Origin: Xiphophorus maculatus
Lineage: Eukaryota > Chordata > Actinopteri > Cyprinodontiformes > Poeciliidae
Reading direction: 5' to 3'
NCBI RefSeq assembly: GCF_002775205.1
Contig: NC_036457.1
Coordinates: 2,938,975 to 3,002,974, forward strand
Length of the DNA stretch: 64,000 nt
Part shown: one piece after another, positions 38,319 to 50,944 of the stretch
How positions within the stretch are numbered: the stretch's first letter is position 1
How the letters are laid out: each line of letters starts with the position of its first letter
Notes under the pieces: generated by a model
Database searches by the model: none
What the model was told of the DNA's origin: nothing
What the model saw: the letters and a program-made list of their open reading frames with translations, nothing else
Program-made: the position numbers and the translations under genes

Positions 38319-39633
38319 TCCATGTTTGAACTTTGTTTGTTCTTTTCAAATCACCCTAAAACATAAAACACTTCAGTCATAACACTCAATTATTCGTGCA
38401 AATGTTTAGTTTTCTAGTTTGATGTTTTTTTGCATACATATTAATATTAATATAGTTTAAAAACAACTCTGAGACTTTCTGGCTTTTGTATCTGTAGTAA
38501 GTGAGGTGTTAGTTTCACTAAGCAGACAAAGCTTTGAATAGAAGATGATGCTTTGAGGGTTTTTTTCTTTTTCTCTTGTTTTAACCTTTTGTCTTGAAAA
38601 TGACAAACTATGAATTAAAACTTATTTTTTTAGATATTTTTCCAAAATATCTTTGAGTAGTTTTACATAATGCAGCCATAATTTTCTTTAATTGTCTGAG
38701 CTACTGCAGATCAGAGTTAAGATTTTCTGATCATCAGTTTGTTGCTTGTTTCTGTTGTAGCTCGATTTGGCAGAGAGGTGAAAAAGACACCAGTCTGACT
38801 GAACAGCAAGAAAATCTGTTTATTTACTTCCAGTCATCATAAAAAGCAGCAGCTACATGGAAAAAAATCATCTCTCTTTAAAACCCCGCCTTCTAAATTT
38901 AAACGAGCCAATCAGATCATCCCTCCAGAGATAGAAAATACATGAAAGTTTAGCATTTGCATATATAATAAGTCTTGTTTTTAAACAGTTTTAGACTAAA
39001 GTTTTCCATTGGATCAAAATGTCAACATATAGCTCTAAATGTTAGGAAGAAAACATTTAGAGAGTTAATGGGAAACTGGTGACGTTTTGTTTGTCACACA
39101 TATCAGGATAAATTTAGACATTAATGATCATGAGATACAGGATGTTTTTATGAGGTGTTAGTTTCTGTCTCTATCAGAGCTGATCTAAGTGTTGCAACTT
39201 TAGCAGCAGCAGGTTTTACTCTGGTAGATTATTGTTAAACTTTAACATGTGTGACGTTATGGAAAATTTCAGCAGCCATTTTGTTCTCAAAGCATGAAAC
39301 CACAAAAGGTCAGAGATATTCATACCATAATGGTCAAGCAGAGAAGAACATACATCATCTCCAATAAATAATATACAAAAATAGTTCATAAACCTTTAAT
39401 TTTATTCAAATATATTTTACAAAAAAGGTTATATTTAATTAATAAAACTGTACCACATACACAATGAGTTTTATGCTTTTCTCCACTAGAAAATCATGAG
39501 CAGCGATGATTCAAATTGATTCTCTTTAAAAATAATCTGCTACCAGTCAGATTAATCTGGATTAAAACTGTTTTCATGTTTCTTCTTTAACCTGAAAATA
39601 ATTCATCTGATTTATTAAACAATCTAATGTCAC

Positions 39634-42409
39634 TTATTCACTAATGTTACAGTAGAGCCTGTCTTGGTTGACGGTAGCAGAAGAAGCCAGAGATCTAAAA
39701 CATTACAAAGAAAATACAGAAAATATGATTAAAATCAGTCAAAATTATGGCACTTCCTGTCTCACATCAATTTCTTTTGCACATTTACTCTAAGCTCACA
39801 AATTGAAAAATTTATGTAGTGAATAGCTTTAAACTTGAACTTTATTGACTGTAAATATTTTAGCTGGTAAATATCTGAAACAAATGAAAACTAAACTCTT
39901 GCATGTTGCTCTATAACAGACATTGTGTTGCATAAAAGACCCTGAATAAAGCTAGAACAGCATATGTTCCATGATTAATAAGAATAATCCTACGTTCTGT
40001 TTAAGCAAGGCAAGGTACATTTTCAGCAACAAGAGATTTTAAAGTACTTTACATGATAAAAGCATAAAGGAGCAGATAGCAGTGACATAATAAGGTGAAG
40101 AAACGATAAACTGATGAACTCACTCTGGTTTGTTTCTGGGTGTTTTTGGCCTCTTTGGTGTGAGATCATCCTCATCCTCAGTCTGCACACAGAAAACAAC
40201 TAAATAACTTCTCTGATGCTCTAGTTGGACTAACACTCCCCAGGCTGCACTTCATTTAATTCAGCTTAGCTTGTTAGCTTGTCTCTTCTGAAGATGATCT
40301 ATTTTTGTACAGCAGGGCATTACATTCAACAATTAGTTTAGTTTAAATCTTTTTGTAGCTTTAGGCTTGTTGCTGTGTTTGTCTGAACTTTGTCTTTACA
40401 ACCTTTTGGGATGAAATTAGTTTTTGCTGCACTTAAATTTAGACCATCAGATAATTTAGTGAGTACTTTAAATGAGTAAATTATTCTAGTAGAAATGTGA
40501 ATAAAGTTCTCTGGATTTTATGTTATTTTTCCAAAATTTTCAGAGATTAGCTGAAGCTAGTTAAGTGTCTTCATCAGTGGTGTCAGTAAATATGGAGCAC
40601 ATAACTATAATTATTAGTTAGATAATAATGCATTATTTCAATAACTAACATTTTATCCATTCAAACATATGTTTGAGGATATATTTCATTCTTCAATTAA
40701 ATCCTGACTTTTCTATTGAGATAATAAGGTAGTGATTCAGCCGTCTACTCACTTTACTTTCTTCTTCTATTGTTTTATTTCCTGAAAAGAGGAAGAACAT
40801 TTTGAAAACTTCATTCCTCCATTTTCTTATAATCATCATGTACAGGAATAATGACCGTGTTGATTTGTTTATGTAAAATAACAGCATGATTGTTACTTTT
40901 GTTTTTTATTTCAATTGTTCAATTATTTACACCATCAAGATGAATTTGCAATGAAGAAAATCAGTTTTCACCTTTAGTTTTTGTCCATCTGATGATCACC
41001 AGAACAGTTACTATCATCGCTGCCAAACACACAGGACGGATAACGAGCGACCAAACCCATCCTGATAGAAGAATTATTGTTTCACATAAACCATGAAATA
41101 TTGATGAAATATTGAAGTTTGAGTGTCAAGAGATTCAGTTTCTACCTGGATGTTTTGAGAAATCAACATTTGTAGATGAATTTATTGCCATAGACGTCAA
41201 TTTGTTTGGTTCTGCTGTTACTGTTGATAAAGTTGCAGGTAATTTTGTTGCTGTTATCTTTGTTGTTGTTGACATTCTTGTTGTAGTTCTAGCTGGTCGT
41301 GTGGTGGTCGTTGTCTTGGATGTTGAATTTTTATCTGACAAGATACAATAAAAACAGATAAAGAAACAATTCAGTGTTATAATGTAACTTCAAATCTTTA
41401 AATTATTGTTTTCAAACTGAGTTCATAAAAATATTCTCACCTGTTTTTCCACCAGACGACTGAATCCTGAAGTTAAACAGCTGCACTTTGTTACTGAAAC
41501 TATTTGTAACTTTACACTTTAAGTTTTCAGAGTTTAACTTCCAGTTTCTGTCAGATGCTGGAATCGTTACAGTAGCAGAGCAGGACTGATCTGATTCCTC
41601 CATGTCTGACAACATTTCCTCTCTACCTTCATTCAGCCACTTCACTGTGTGTCTGCAGTCGTTATAATCCATCACAGAGCAGGTTAGGATGATTTGATCT
41701 TTCTGTTTTTGTTCAACCACTGAAAAGAAAAAATATAGATTAGTGATTTTTCTGGTTATGTTTTAGTTTGTGGTTGGACAGTTTGTTCTGACAAACATGA
41801 TATAAATACTCACTTTGAATAACAGACAGCAAATTGTTAGAGTCTGATCTTTGTTGTCTGTTTATAAACTGTCTGCAGTTGTAAAGACCAACATCCTCCA
41901 CTGAGACTTTCTTTATAACCACAGAACAGTCTGATGTAACGCTCAGTCTGTCTGATTTAGCTGCTGCATCTTTATGAATCTGTCCTTTTTCAAACAGTGC
42001 TGATGTTCTGTTCTTAGTGAAGATCCAGGTGATGCTGTTACATTGATTCCTAATGTTGATCACATTTCTACAAGGCAAAGTGACTTTATCACCATCTCTG
42101 ACTGCTGAGTACTGAGTTTCATCAGCAGCTGCGGAGTAAAAAAAGATCAGAAAATGGAAAAATAAATATATTTTATTTCTGCTCCCTATTATTGAGAATC
42201 ATTTTAGATCCATTATACAGTGTATCATTCAAAGATCAGCTGCCAAGTTTCAATAAACATGAGTGTCTCACATAAGGAAACATATTTAGTTTTAGTTAAT
42301 TATAAAACTGTTTTAAATTATTTTTAAAATTGCTTATAATATTCTTACCTGTTAAGTAAAGCATCAGCGTTACAAATAAAGATGTTTGTTTCTCTCTAGC
42401 AGTGATCAT
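39634..42409 (-). CDS. Ig receptor C: near-identical sister of B, Arg in membrane segment
   Basis: Exons: 42349-42409, 41814-42128, 41441-41719, 41146-41334, 40972-41061, 40753-40781, 40124-40182 and 39634-39694. All phases agree, giving 360 aa. The V exon is one codon shorter than in B (one Ser lost from the TKNSRT loop). The stalk is closer to that of A than to B, while membrane and tail exons match B, with R290 in the membrane segment and a lone YCNI (Y355). This mixture suggests gene conversion. Role inferred as for B. Confidence 0.83.
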
Positions 42410-42489
42410 TGCTCCTCTCTGTCTCTCTTGCAGACAATCAGAAATGACTGAGAGTCTAAAGAGGCAAGAGGTGAAATATGAGGATCTTT

Positions 42490-42532
42490 GTGGTTTGTGA
42501 GGCGTTACTTCCTCATCATGACTTCACTCTGT
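42490..42532 (-). promoter_or_regulatory. RUNX + PU.1/ETS composite motif, gene C
   Basis: Same block as in genes A and B, about 100 bases upstream of the start codon of gene C, on the minus strand. Confidence 0.55.
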
Positions 42533-43288
42533 TCCAACATCTGAACTTTGTTCTTTTTGTTTTTGTTTTTATCTCTGCAAAAAATATAAAAATAAAAAAA
42601 GACTGCAGTCATCTCTTGGTTATATTTGCAAGTTTTGCTGTCCAGCTTTGGGTTTTTCTCATACAAACTAATATATCTCATAAACAACTATATGACTTTA
42701 TCTGTGGTCAGTGAAGTGTTAGTTTCACTAAGCAGCCAAATCTATGAACAAAAACTGTTGCAACGTTTTTTCTGCCTCACACATCAGGATAAATTTGACT
42801 TTAAACGTCATGAGATACAGGATGTTGTTGGAGGTGTTAATTTTTGTCTCTATCAGAGCTGATCTAAGTGTTTCAACATTAGCAGCAGCAGGTTTGCTCT
42901 GGTGGACTCTTTTTATTTTAGGATATAAACTTCAACATGTCTGACGTTATGGAAACTCAGCAGCCGTTTTCTTCTCAATGTGTGAAACCATAAGTGTTCA
43001 AAGATATCCTCTTAAATAAAACATTTACAGATATGGTGATTAAACCTTCAATTTTATTTAAGAATATTTTATTTAGTTATATTTAATTAATAAAACAGTG
43101 CACAACATACACAATGAGTCTTTATGCTTTTGTCCACTAGAGGGCTCTAGTGAGCAGTGACGGTTCAAATGGATTATCTGGAAAGAAATCTGTTTCCATT
43201 TAGATTTATCTGGGTTAAAGGGGTTTTCATGCCTCTTTTCTCAGCATAAAATAATTTATTTGACTTATTAAACAACATCTGATATCAC

Positions 43289-46200
43289 TTATTTACTAAG
43301 ATTACAGTAGAGGCCATCTGGATTCACAGTGCTTTCCGTCAAGAATAGAATAGAATTCAACTTTATTGTCATTTCACTGTCACAAGTACAAACGAGATGC
43401 AGTTTGCATCTATCCAGAAGTGCTCTACGAGATATAAATATTTATTTACAGATGTACAAGACTATGTATGTGTGGACTATAAGGGGTTATAGCAAAGAGA
43501 TATAGATATTGTGTATAAATATAAATATGGGAGCTATATGCACAGATTATACAGTATATACAGATTATACAAGAATGTTCGGGAATGGATTATATATGTA
43601 TATAATATAATACAAGATAAATAATGGCAGATAAAATTTACAGGTTGTATGTGTGTGTGTGAAGAAAACAGTCCATGATGTGTGTGTGTGTGAAGATAGT
43701 CCATGTGTCCATGTGCAGTTCCCGTACCAAGCTGTAATACAGTTGGTGAGGATGCTCTCAATGGTGCAGCGGTAGAAGTTCGTGAGGATCTCTGAGGACA
43801 GGTGGTTCTTCCTCAGGGTCCTCATGAAGAAGAGGCGCTGATGCGCCTTCTTAATGAGTTTGGAGCAGCTGGTCGTCCAAGTCAGGTCCTCGGAGATGTG
43901 GACTCCCAGGAACTTAAAGGTGTCCACACGCTCCACCACTGTCCCCTTAATGTGGATGGGTGGATGTGGGTCAGCGTTCCTCCTGAAGTCCACGATAAGC
44001 TCCTTGGTCTTCTCGGTGTTCAGCTGCAGGTTGTTTTTGTCGCACCACTCAGACGGTCTACCTCCTCCCTGTAAGTGGCCTCGTCATTATCTCTGGTGAG
44101 GCCGATCACCGTGGTGTCGTCTGCAAACTTGATGATGGCGTTAGAGCCGTGGACAGGTCTGCAGTCGTAGGTGAAGAGGGAGTAGAGGAAGGGACTCATC
44201 ACACAGCCTTGTGGCACTCCGGTGTTTATGATGATGGTGGATGAGAAGTGGTTGTCCAGCCGGACATGTTGAGGTCGACTGGTCAGGAAGTCGAGCATCC
44301 AGTTACACATGAGTGGACTGATGCCGAAGTCTGTGTTAAGCCAGGAATCTCAGAAAATACAGCAAAAATACAGACAAATATGATTAAAATAAATCAAAAT
44401 TGTAACAAATCCTGTCTCACATAAACTTATTTTGCACATTTACCTCAGTTACTTGTCTTTCCTCACAGCTGTTGAGGGAAGACCCCAACTTCTTGTTCAG
44501 TGATCAGCTGTCCTGCTGAAAGTTTGTTTTTCTCAGTTTCCTTAAGTTAAAATGTTTCTAGTTTCACCTGCCTCCTACTTGTATCTGGGTTCTTTTCCTA
44601 CTTGACTGTTAAAAACTTCAATACAATTTAAATGAGAAAGGTATCACTCTTTAACTGTAAACATTGTAGATTATTTGGTTCACTGTGAATGGAGCCTCGT
44701 CTATCACATCAGTACTTTTAAAACAATTTGTAAATATTATTCTGTATGTAGATGAAGCTACATTTAGTAGAATCATTGTTTAGGTTGTTTTTTTACCTGT
44801 AAGGATCAATAATGATCAGCATTACTTGATTGGCATGTTCTCTAGTCTTTCTCATCTTGAAAAATGACAAAAAGAGATCAGGCTGTGTGACACATTTTCC
44901 TTTTTTTCACCACATCGAACCAGAAATGGATGAAAAATAACAACATAGTAATTTAATCAATTACTCATTTCACTTTCTTCTTTTCCTGAAAAGAAGCAGA
45001 ACATTTAGGTTCAGTTTTTACACTGTGAAAACTTCTTTCCTCTATTTTCTAAGGATCATCATGTTCAGAATAATAACCTGTGTCGAACGGTTTATATTAA
45101 ATAACTCTCTTGACATGATTATTCAGTTAGTTTTTTCTTTTCAATCAAACATTTACACCATCAAGATGAATTTGCAATTAAGAAAATAAGTTTTCACCTT
45201 TAGTTTTCGTCCATCTGATGATCACCAGAACAGTTACTATCATCGCTGCCAAACACACAGGACAGATAACGAGCGACCAAACCCATCCTGGTAGAAGAAT
45301 TATTATAGTTACAATCACTGATTAACATAAAGGATAAAACATTCAGTTTCTACCTGGAGGTTTTGATAAATTGACATTTACAGATGAATTAATTTCCCTC
45401 GTCCTCCATTTGTTTGAGTCTTCTGTTGTGGTCGTTGTTTTTGTCGGTGATGTCATTTTAGCTGCTGACTCTTTATCTGAAGAAAAAAAAGAAAATAAAT
45501 GTCCTATCTTTCACTATTAGATGAACTATAACTCAGAACTGTTTACTTCAATCCAAATCCTTCATTTTTTATTTTCAGATTGAGTTCTCACCTGTTTTCC
45601 CAGACGACTGAATCCAGTAGGGAACCAGCTGCATGTTGTCAGTGTATTTATGTGTAACTTTACATTTTAAGTTTTCAGAGTTTACCTTCCAGTTTCTGTC
45701 AGATGCTGGAATCGTTACAGTAGCAGAGCAGGACTGATCCGATTCCTCCATGTCTGACGACATTTCCTCTCTACCTTCATTCAGCCACTTCACTGTGTGT
45801 CTGCAGTCGTTATAATCCATCACAGAGCAGGTTAGGATGATTTGATCTTTCTGCTTCTGTTGAACCACTGATGAAGATGGACATCAGACAAAAGTAGGAA
45901 AAGAAAAAAAATACTTTCATCATTTTTGTGGTTATGTTTTAGACTGTTGAAGTAAACATGATAATGTTAATACTTACTGTGAATAACAGACAGATAAATG
46001 TAGACGTCTGACTCTTGCTGTCCGTTTACATACCGTCTGTAAGTGTAAAGACCAACATCCTCCACTGAGACGTTCTTTATAACCAGAGAACAGTCTGATG
46101 TAACGCTCAGTCTGTCTGATTTAGCTGCTGCAGCTTCATGAATCTGTCCTTTTTCAAACAGTGTTATTGTTCCTTTACCACTGAACATCCAGGTGATGCT

Positions 46201-46546
46201 GTCACATTGATTCTTAGTGCAGGTCACATTTCCACAAGGCAAAGTGACTTCATCACCAACTCTGACTGTCGAGAACAGATCTTGTTCAGCTGCTGTAGCT
46301 GAGAGACAGAGACAGAAAAAAATCACTCTTCTGCTTCCTGTTAGTGTGAGGATCATTTTAAACATCTGTACTTAAAAAATCAGTTTCTGCCAAGTCACAA
46401 CAAATAACTGTACTATTTAACAAAACATATTTAGTTTGAGGTAGCTTTACATCATTTTTGTTATTTAGATTTTTAATATTCTTACCTGTTAAGTGAAGCA
46501 TCAGCGTTACAAATAAAGATGTTTGTTTCTCTCTAGCAGTGATCAT
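43289..46546 (-). pseudogene. Ig receptor D: decaying copy with damaged tail
   Basis: Ectodomain and membrane exons are open: 46486-46546, 45978-46298, 45592-45867, 45354-45476 and 45198-45287. Next comes an exon starting at 44985 whose GT donor has become AT; reading on gives a stop at 44957-44959 and a protein of 299 aa with a tail of only a few residues. No match to the next tail exon was found. The last exon survives as two pieces (43289-43340 and about 44338-44355) split by a LINE. Further changes: the F-strand Cys of the V domain is Tyr (GLYTYRRY), and the membrane Arg of B and C is Cys (I-C-P, one CpG transition). A new Cys appears in the BC loop (NVTC). It could still make a membrane protein without signalling parts, but decay is the simpler reading. 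Confidence 0.75.
43341..44337 (-). mobile_element. 5'-truncated LINE fragment (L2/CR1/Rex-like) inserted in gene D
   Basis: Minus-strand frames encode reverse transcriptase blocks: GVPQGCVMSPFLYSL and FADDTTVIGL (44020-44310), then a shifted frame with VERVDTFKFLGVHISEDLTW and TIESILTNCITAWYGN (43565-43993). The shift and the lack of the upstream half show it is inactive. The 3' end reads aatgacaataaagttgaa followed by ttctattctatt, a usual tail for such elements in fish. Clade assignment is uncertain. TG and TATA-rich tracts occupy the last 250 bases. Confidence 0.8.
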
Positions 46547-46626
46547 TGCTCCTCTCTATCTCTCTTGCAGACAATCAGAAATGACTGAGAGTGTAAAGAG
46601 GCAAGAGGTGAAATATGAGGATCTTT

Positions 46627-46669
46627 GTGGTTTGTGAGGCGTTACTTCCTCATCATGACTTCACTCTGT
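46627..46669 (-). promoter_or_regulatory. RUNX + PU.1/ETS composite motif, gene D
   Basis: Same block as in A-C, about 100 bases upstream of the gene D start codon. Its preservation suggests gene D may still be transcribed. Confidence 0.5.
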
Positions 46670-47020
46670 CTCAAAAATTTGTTTTCTTCTTAACACCAGG
46701 ACTTTATGGCTTTTATATGTGTGGTAGCTGATGTGTTAGGTTCACAAAGAGGTCAAATCTTTGACTAGAAATTGGTGATTTCTTTCTATGTTGTTTTAAA
46801 TGTGACCCATTATGCTTCCTGGAACAGGATATGATTCACATTCAACTTTATTCAAGTCCTGAATGGGCAATTAATGTTACACCAAAGATATGTAAAAAGA
46901 CAGTTAAAAAGTAAAAAACAATAAAATGTACTAAAATATCAAATATAAATCAATAGGATAGGTCTATATGCAATACAAAACATGTTGATTACATTTTAAT
47001 GCAGTCAACATACTGTACAC

Positions 47021-47062
47021 ACGTTCACCCCCCCCCCCCCCCCCCACACTCCTTCACACACA

Positions 47063-47118
<56 letters not shown>

Positions 47119-47166
47119 TTCACCCCCCTCCCCCCACACTCCTTCACACACACACACTCTCACACC
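47021..47166. repeat. Compound C-run and CA microsatellite with duplicated flank
   Basis: A run of 18 C is followed by cacactccttcac and a CA tract. The same order (acgttcaccc, C-rich run, cacactccttcac, CA tract) then repeats in shorter form at about 47116-47157. This is a small local duplication. Confidence 0.9.
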
Positions 47167-48194
47167 TACTGGGATGTTTTTGTACTGCAGTCGTTCCCAA
47201 GACCTTCCTTTTGTTATGTTTTCTTTAATTTGTAAATTTATTCAAGAATATTTAGATTTGTATTTACCAATGATCCTTTTCTTAATATTAATTATTTATG
47301 AAGTGATTTGTGACACGGCAGCTGAAGTATTTCCATTAGATGCATTTTTTTTTTCTAAAATGGCAAAATTATGTACGTTTTGTTTGTTTTCTACTTTTTT
47401 TAGGTTTATTTCAGATCACAAAATATAATTATAATTCTGAAAGTTCATCTGAAGTATTCTTGGTGTATTTAGAGTTATATAAAAAGAACTAATAAATGTC
47501 CACTCTGAAGTGCCACAGCGCTCAATGCTGATTCAGAAAAAATAATCTTTTTTTGTTAATTTTGTTCGTTAAATTGAATGAATTGTTTATTTTGTTGCTT
47601 AAACAACATCACATTGTGGGATGTTGACTCCTTGATTATTGTAATCTCTTCACAAAAACAAGATTTTATTCTGGTCATAAAGACAAATGTAAAGAAAAAT
47701 AAAATTCTTTGTAATTGTTATTTGACAGTAGGGCACAACACAGCAACATTCAACAAAAATAGATGCGTAAATAATTTTTTGATAAGTTCAAACTGAGGAC
47801 AGTTCATTCTTGGGTCATGGCTTCTTTGAGCAAATATAAAGTCAGGTATTTGACCTGTGGGTGTATTAATAAATAGTGTTGGCGGTTTGATGTCATGGAA
47901 TATAACCTGGCTGTTTATTTGTGGTGAGCCATGTCTTAGTTTCTGTCAGCATCTCCGTTTCTTAAACGATAGGAACAGACGTAACCATCAGTTCTGGTGG
48001 TTTCTTCAGTCTTTAATTTAAACTCTAACATCCTACACTGTGGCCAAAACACTCAGCTGTCATTTCACACTTTCTGTGTGTCAGACCACACTGTTAAATA
48101 TGCAGTTTTTCCAGAAAGCATGCATTCGTTGTTTCAGGAAACAACTGAGAATACTTGGCAGATAGAACTAAAGGTAAAAGGAGAAGTATTATTT

Positions 48195-48510
48195 ATTTTC
48201 CAGGCACATAGTGCCATTTTATTGCACAATCTATAACTACGTTACCTTTAGCTTTTATAAAAATACAATAAAATTTACTTCAAAATTTGAAATTGGTCCT
48301 CTGTCTCTTTAAGAAGTTCCTCTTTCCGACACTCTTCAGCATGTTGTCACTGCGATGTCTTTCTTTTGTGCCATTTTACAACCAGCAGAGACCCTGGATG
48401 GATAAGTAGTTTGTATGATGAGCTCCTCAGATGCACAGTTCCACCAAGTGTTTGCTAAATGCTGCTGCCGCTAGTCTGAAGGAGCTGAATGGGGAAGGTC
48501 CGAGTGTTCG
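48195..48510 (+). repeat. Dispersed repeat pair, copy 1
   Basis: It shares with 50945-51230, in the same orientation, the blocks aggcacat.gtgccatt, tctgtctctttaagaa and gctgctgccgctagtctg. It has no coding capacity. The two copies flank gene E. Confidence 0.6.
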
Positions 48511-48923
48511 GGTCGCTGCGGTTCGGTACGCTGTTTCATTTTTGTTGGGTTGGCTGTGTTCTGCGTTCTGAGATATAATCAGAAGAGAGAATAATGTTCA
48601 GTTTCCAGCATAAAAATCAAACTCAGAGGCATACAGTATATCATCATGTTATCAGAAATAGTCATACTCAGTTGCATATCGGGCGTCTGCTCCACCACCA
48701 CACCAGCTACAGCCATGAAATACATTATTTTAAAACAAATCCTTGCTTTTGTCTTCTGCCCTCTAATAAAGGAAAGCTTTACCAAATATGCGTGATGCGT
48801 TTACAGCGTTGTTGTATTTTTAATGACTGTAGACTCATAACAGATGGATTTTGTTGAACTAAAAAAGATCTGTACAGACAATGGATGGATGGAAGTTTAA
48901 AAACAACGTTTGAATGTTCTTAC

Positions 48924-50144
48924 CTTTAGTTTTTGCCCACTTGTTGACTGAAACAACCAACATTAGGAGAGCTGCCAAACCCACAGACACAATGATGCAT
49001 CTTAGAAAATAGATGAAATCTGAAATAATTAAAAAAAGAGTGCATCAGAACAGAATGACCACATTCATTTAAAGAAATGTTTTGGAATGGAAGATATCAC
49101 CTTGTTGCTTTGAATACTTCCTGTTGTCGGTTGCGTTGCCTTTGATGCTCGTCCATTTCCTGCTGAATGATGGCAGATCCGCTGTGGTTGCTATAGAGAT
49201 TGTTGGTTTTCTTGTGGTCAGTAAAGTTGCTGTGTTTGTTGCTGTTTTTGCTGTGGTTGTTGTATCTTTTTCTCCATCTTTCTCATCTTCAGACTGAGGC
49301 CTGAAGCTGAACAGCTGAACCTCTCCAGTGGTTTTAGCCGTCACTTTGCATTTCAGTAACTCATAAATATTTGACTTCTGATTGAAGACAGACTTTGTAA
49401 ATGTCACAGTGGTCCGGCAGGAATATGATACGACCTTCACACCTGAGGGCATTTTCTGGTCAAACACCCACTCTACTGTGTGAGTGCAGTAGTTATGTTC
49501 CTGTAAAGAGCAGCGCAAGCTAACATCATCATTAAACTCCGGTTCACTCACTGCGAAAGAGTCACATGTAGAGAGGAAAAAAAGAGAATACATCCAAGTT
49601 ATTATTGCTATCTTTATGTTGAAGTGACAAGCATATTTTTATGAAAACACTCACCTCTAATAACAGACACATCAACCAGAGACTCTTGTGAATCTTGATT
49701 TGCCAGCAGGTTTTGTCTGCAGGTGTAAAGCCCAGCGTCCTGAAGTGTGACCTTCTTTATAACCAAAGAGCAGTTCGCTGTTAAACTCAGTCTGCTGGGA
49801 TCAGTTGTTGCATCTTTGTTAATCTGCCCATTTTCAAAGATGGTTCCTTCCTGCATGAAGTTTCTGTACGTCCATGTCATCCTGTCACAGTTTTTCTGAT
49901 CTTTTATTACATTTTCACAAGACAAAGTTATTTTGTCGCCTGTTTGGACGGTGAAGAAGGATGAAGTTTGCCCCTCTAGTGCTGCTGCTGAAAAAAAATA
50001 CAGAATAAAAACATTCAAGAGTCACAATATACTGTAATACTGTAGTCAGTCTAAACGATTCATACCTGGAAAATGAAACAGTACCATCAAAAAAGGTCCA
50101 ATAATCGACCCGAACCGAATCATTGTTCTCTGCTCTATTGTCAT
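48924..50144 (-). CDS. Ig receptor E: two Ig domains, Arg in membrane segment (3' end not found)
   Basis: Exons: 50066-50144 (signal; an inner ATG at 50123 is possible), 49655-49987 (V-type Ig), 49101-49550 (Ig 2 plus stalk in one exon) and 48924-49019 (membrane). Phases agree and give 319 codons up to the last donor. It is more distant from A-D: V domain with SCENV, NCDRMTW, NCSLVI and YTCRQN, Ig 2 with all four cysteines, and a long Thr-rich stalk. Unlike A-D, no intron separates Ig 2 from the stalk. The membrane part reads FIYFLRCIIVSVGLAALLML, with R294 inside, and closely resembles gene G. I could not find tail exons, so the C-terminus is open. An activating-type role is inferred. Confidence 0.75.
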
Positions 50145-50194
50145 GGTCAGATAATGTTAAAATGGCTTCATCAGGAAGATGCAAACATGTGCAG

Positions 50195-50224
50195 TTTGGT
50201 TTGTGAGGTGTTACTTCCTCACAG
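50195..50224 (-). promoter_or_regulatory. PU.1/ETS-like motif, gene E
   Basis: The plus strand reads ttgtgaggtgttacttcctcac, matching the block of A-D, but the RUNX core TGTGGT is changed (tttggt). It lies about 70 bases upstream of the start codon. Confidence 0.45.
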
Positions 50225-50944
50225 TTCACACTTTGTGCTTCACACTTTGTGACTCACCTCTGACACTTTAATGAATATTTGTTTCATGTTTTGAAACAAA
50301 AGTCTGACATTTTCACTCTAATTATTTATCTAATAGTTTTTAGGGTATGTTTAAGTGTTATCAGTATACTGCTTTTGTTTTGTTTTGTTGTTGTTTTATT
50401 TTGATCAATTTAATGTCCAGCTGCATTAGAGGCGCTGAGTCGACTGCTAGTTGCAGGAGCGGTTAACAAAGTGTTAGTTTCGAAACTCAGAACCGGCAGC
50501 TGCAGGTTTTCCACTGAGTACAAATAAAACAGAAAATAAATTGTTATTAATGGTGTAGTTATAAACATCTGCAAGACAAAAAAAGTGTTTAATATCATTG
50601 AAATATGAGAAAGTAAATTCTACAAAATATTTGATTTTAAACTGTGATCATTAAGAAGCATTATATAAACTAACCAACACACCAACAATTTTCTCTCTTA
50701 AGTTTTTTCCCTCAGAAGGTTTCAAACTGAAAAGCTGCTTTTTATTCTACGTCTTCACAGCCGGAAGGATAAATGAGATATTATTTTTAGTTTTAAGTGC
50801 AGAAGAGTTCTTGTTTCCATTTCCTGTTGTGATCAGTTATAGGTTAGTCACAGTGTCACCAACTGCTCAGCCTGAAATCTGCTCCGTGTTGCCGCCTTCG
50901 GTCGCCGCCTCGTCAGGCTGGTTTATGCTACATGTATCATGGAT

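Larger units (their letters stand above)
34117..38339. repeat. Tandem segmental duplication, unit 1
   Basis: This 4.2-kb unit holds the upstream flank of gene A and all of gene B. It aligns with 38340-42541 at very high identity, in introns as well as exons (shift about 4214-4226 bases). Both start with caaatcaccctaaaac. High identity of non-coding parts indicates a recent event or ongoing conversion. Confidence 0.9.
38340..42541. repeat. Tandem segmental duplication, unit 2
   Basis: This unit holds the upstream flank of gene B and all of gene C and is the near-identical partner of 34117-38339. Similarity stops around 42541, where the sequence upstream of gene C diverges. Confidence 0.9.
46670..48920. 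other. Interval between genes D and E
   Basis: It holds a C/CA compound microsatellite and a dispersed repeat (listed separately). Tail exons of gene E should lie in the right part, but none is convincing. One candidate acceptor on the minus strand near 48774 (ctttcctttattag) would add about 12 codons before a stop. Confidence 0.4.

Noticed and set aside
48579-48857. Tail exon for gene E
   Set aside because: A pyrimidine-rich acceptor near 48774 fits the phase but gives only about 12 unremarkable residues, not like any other tail in the cluster. Left unassigned.
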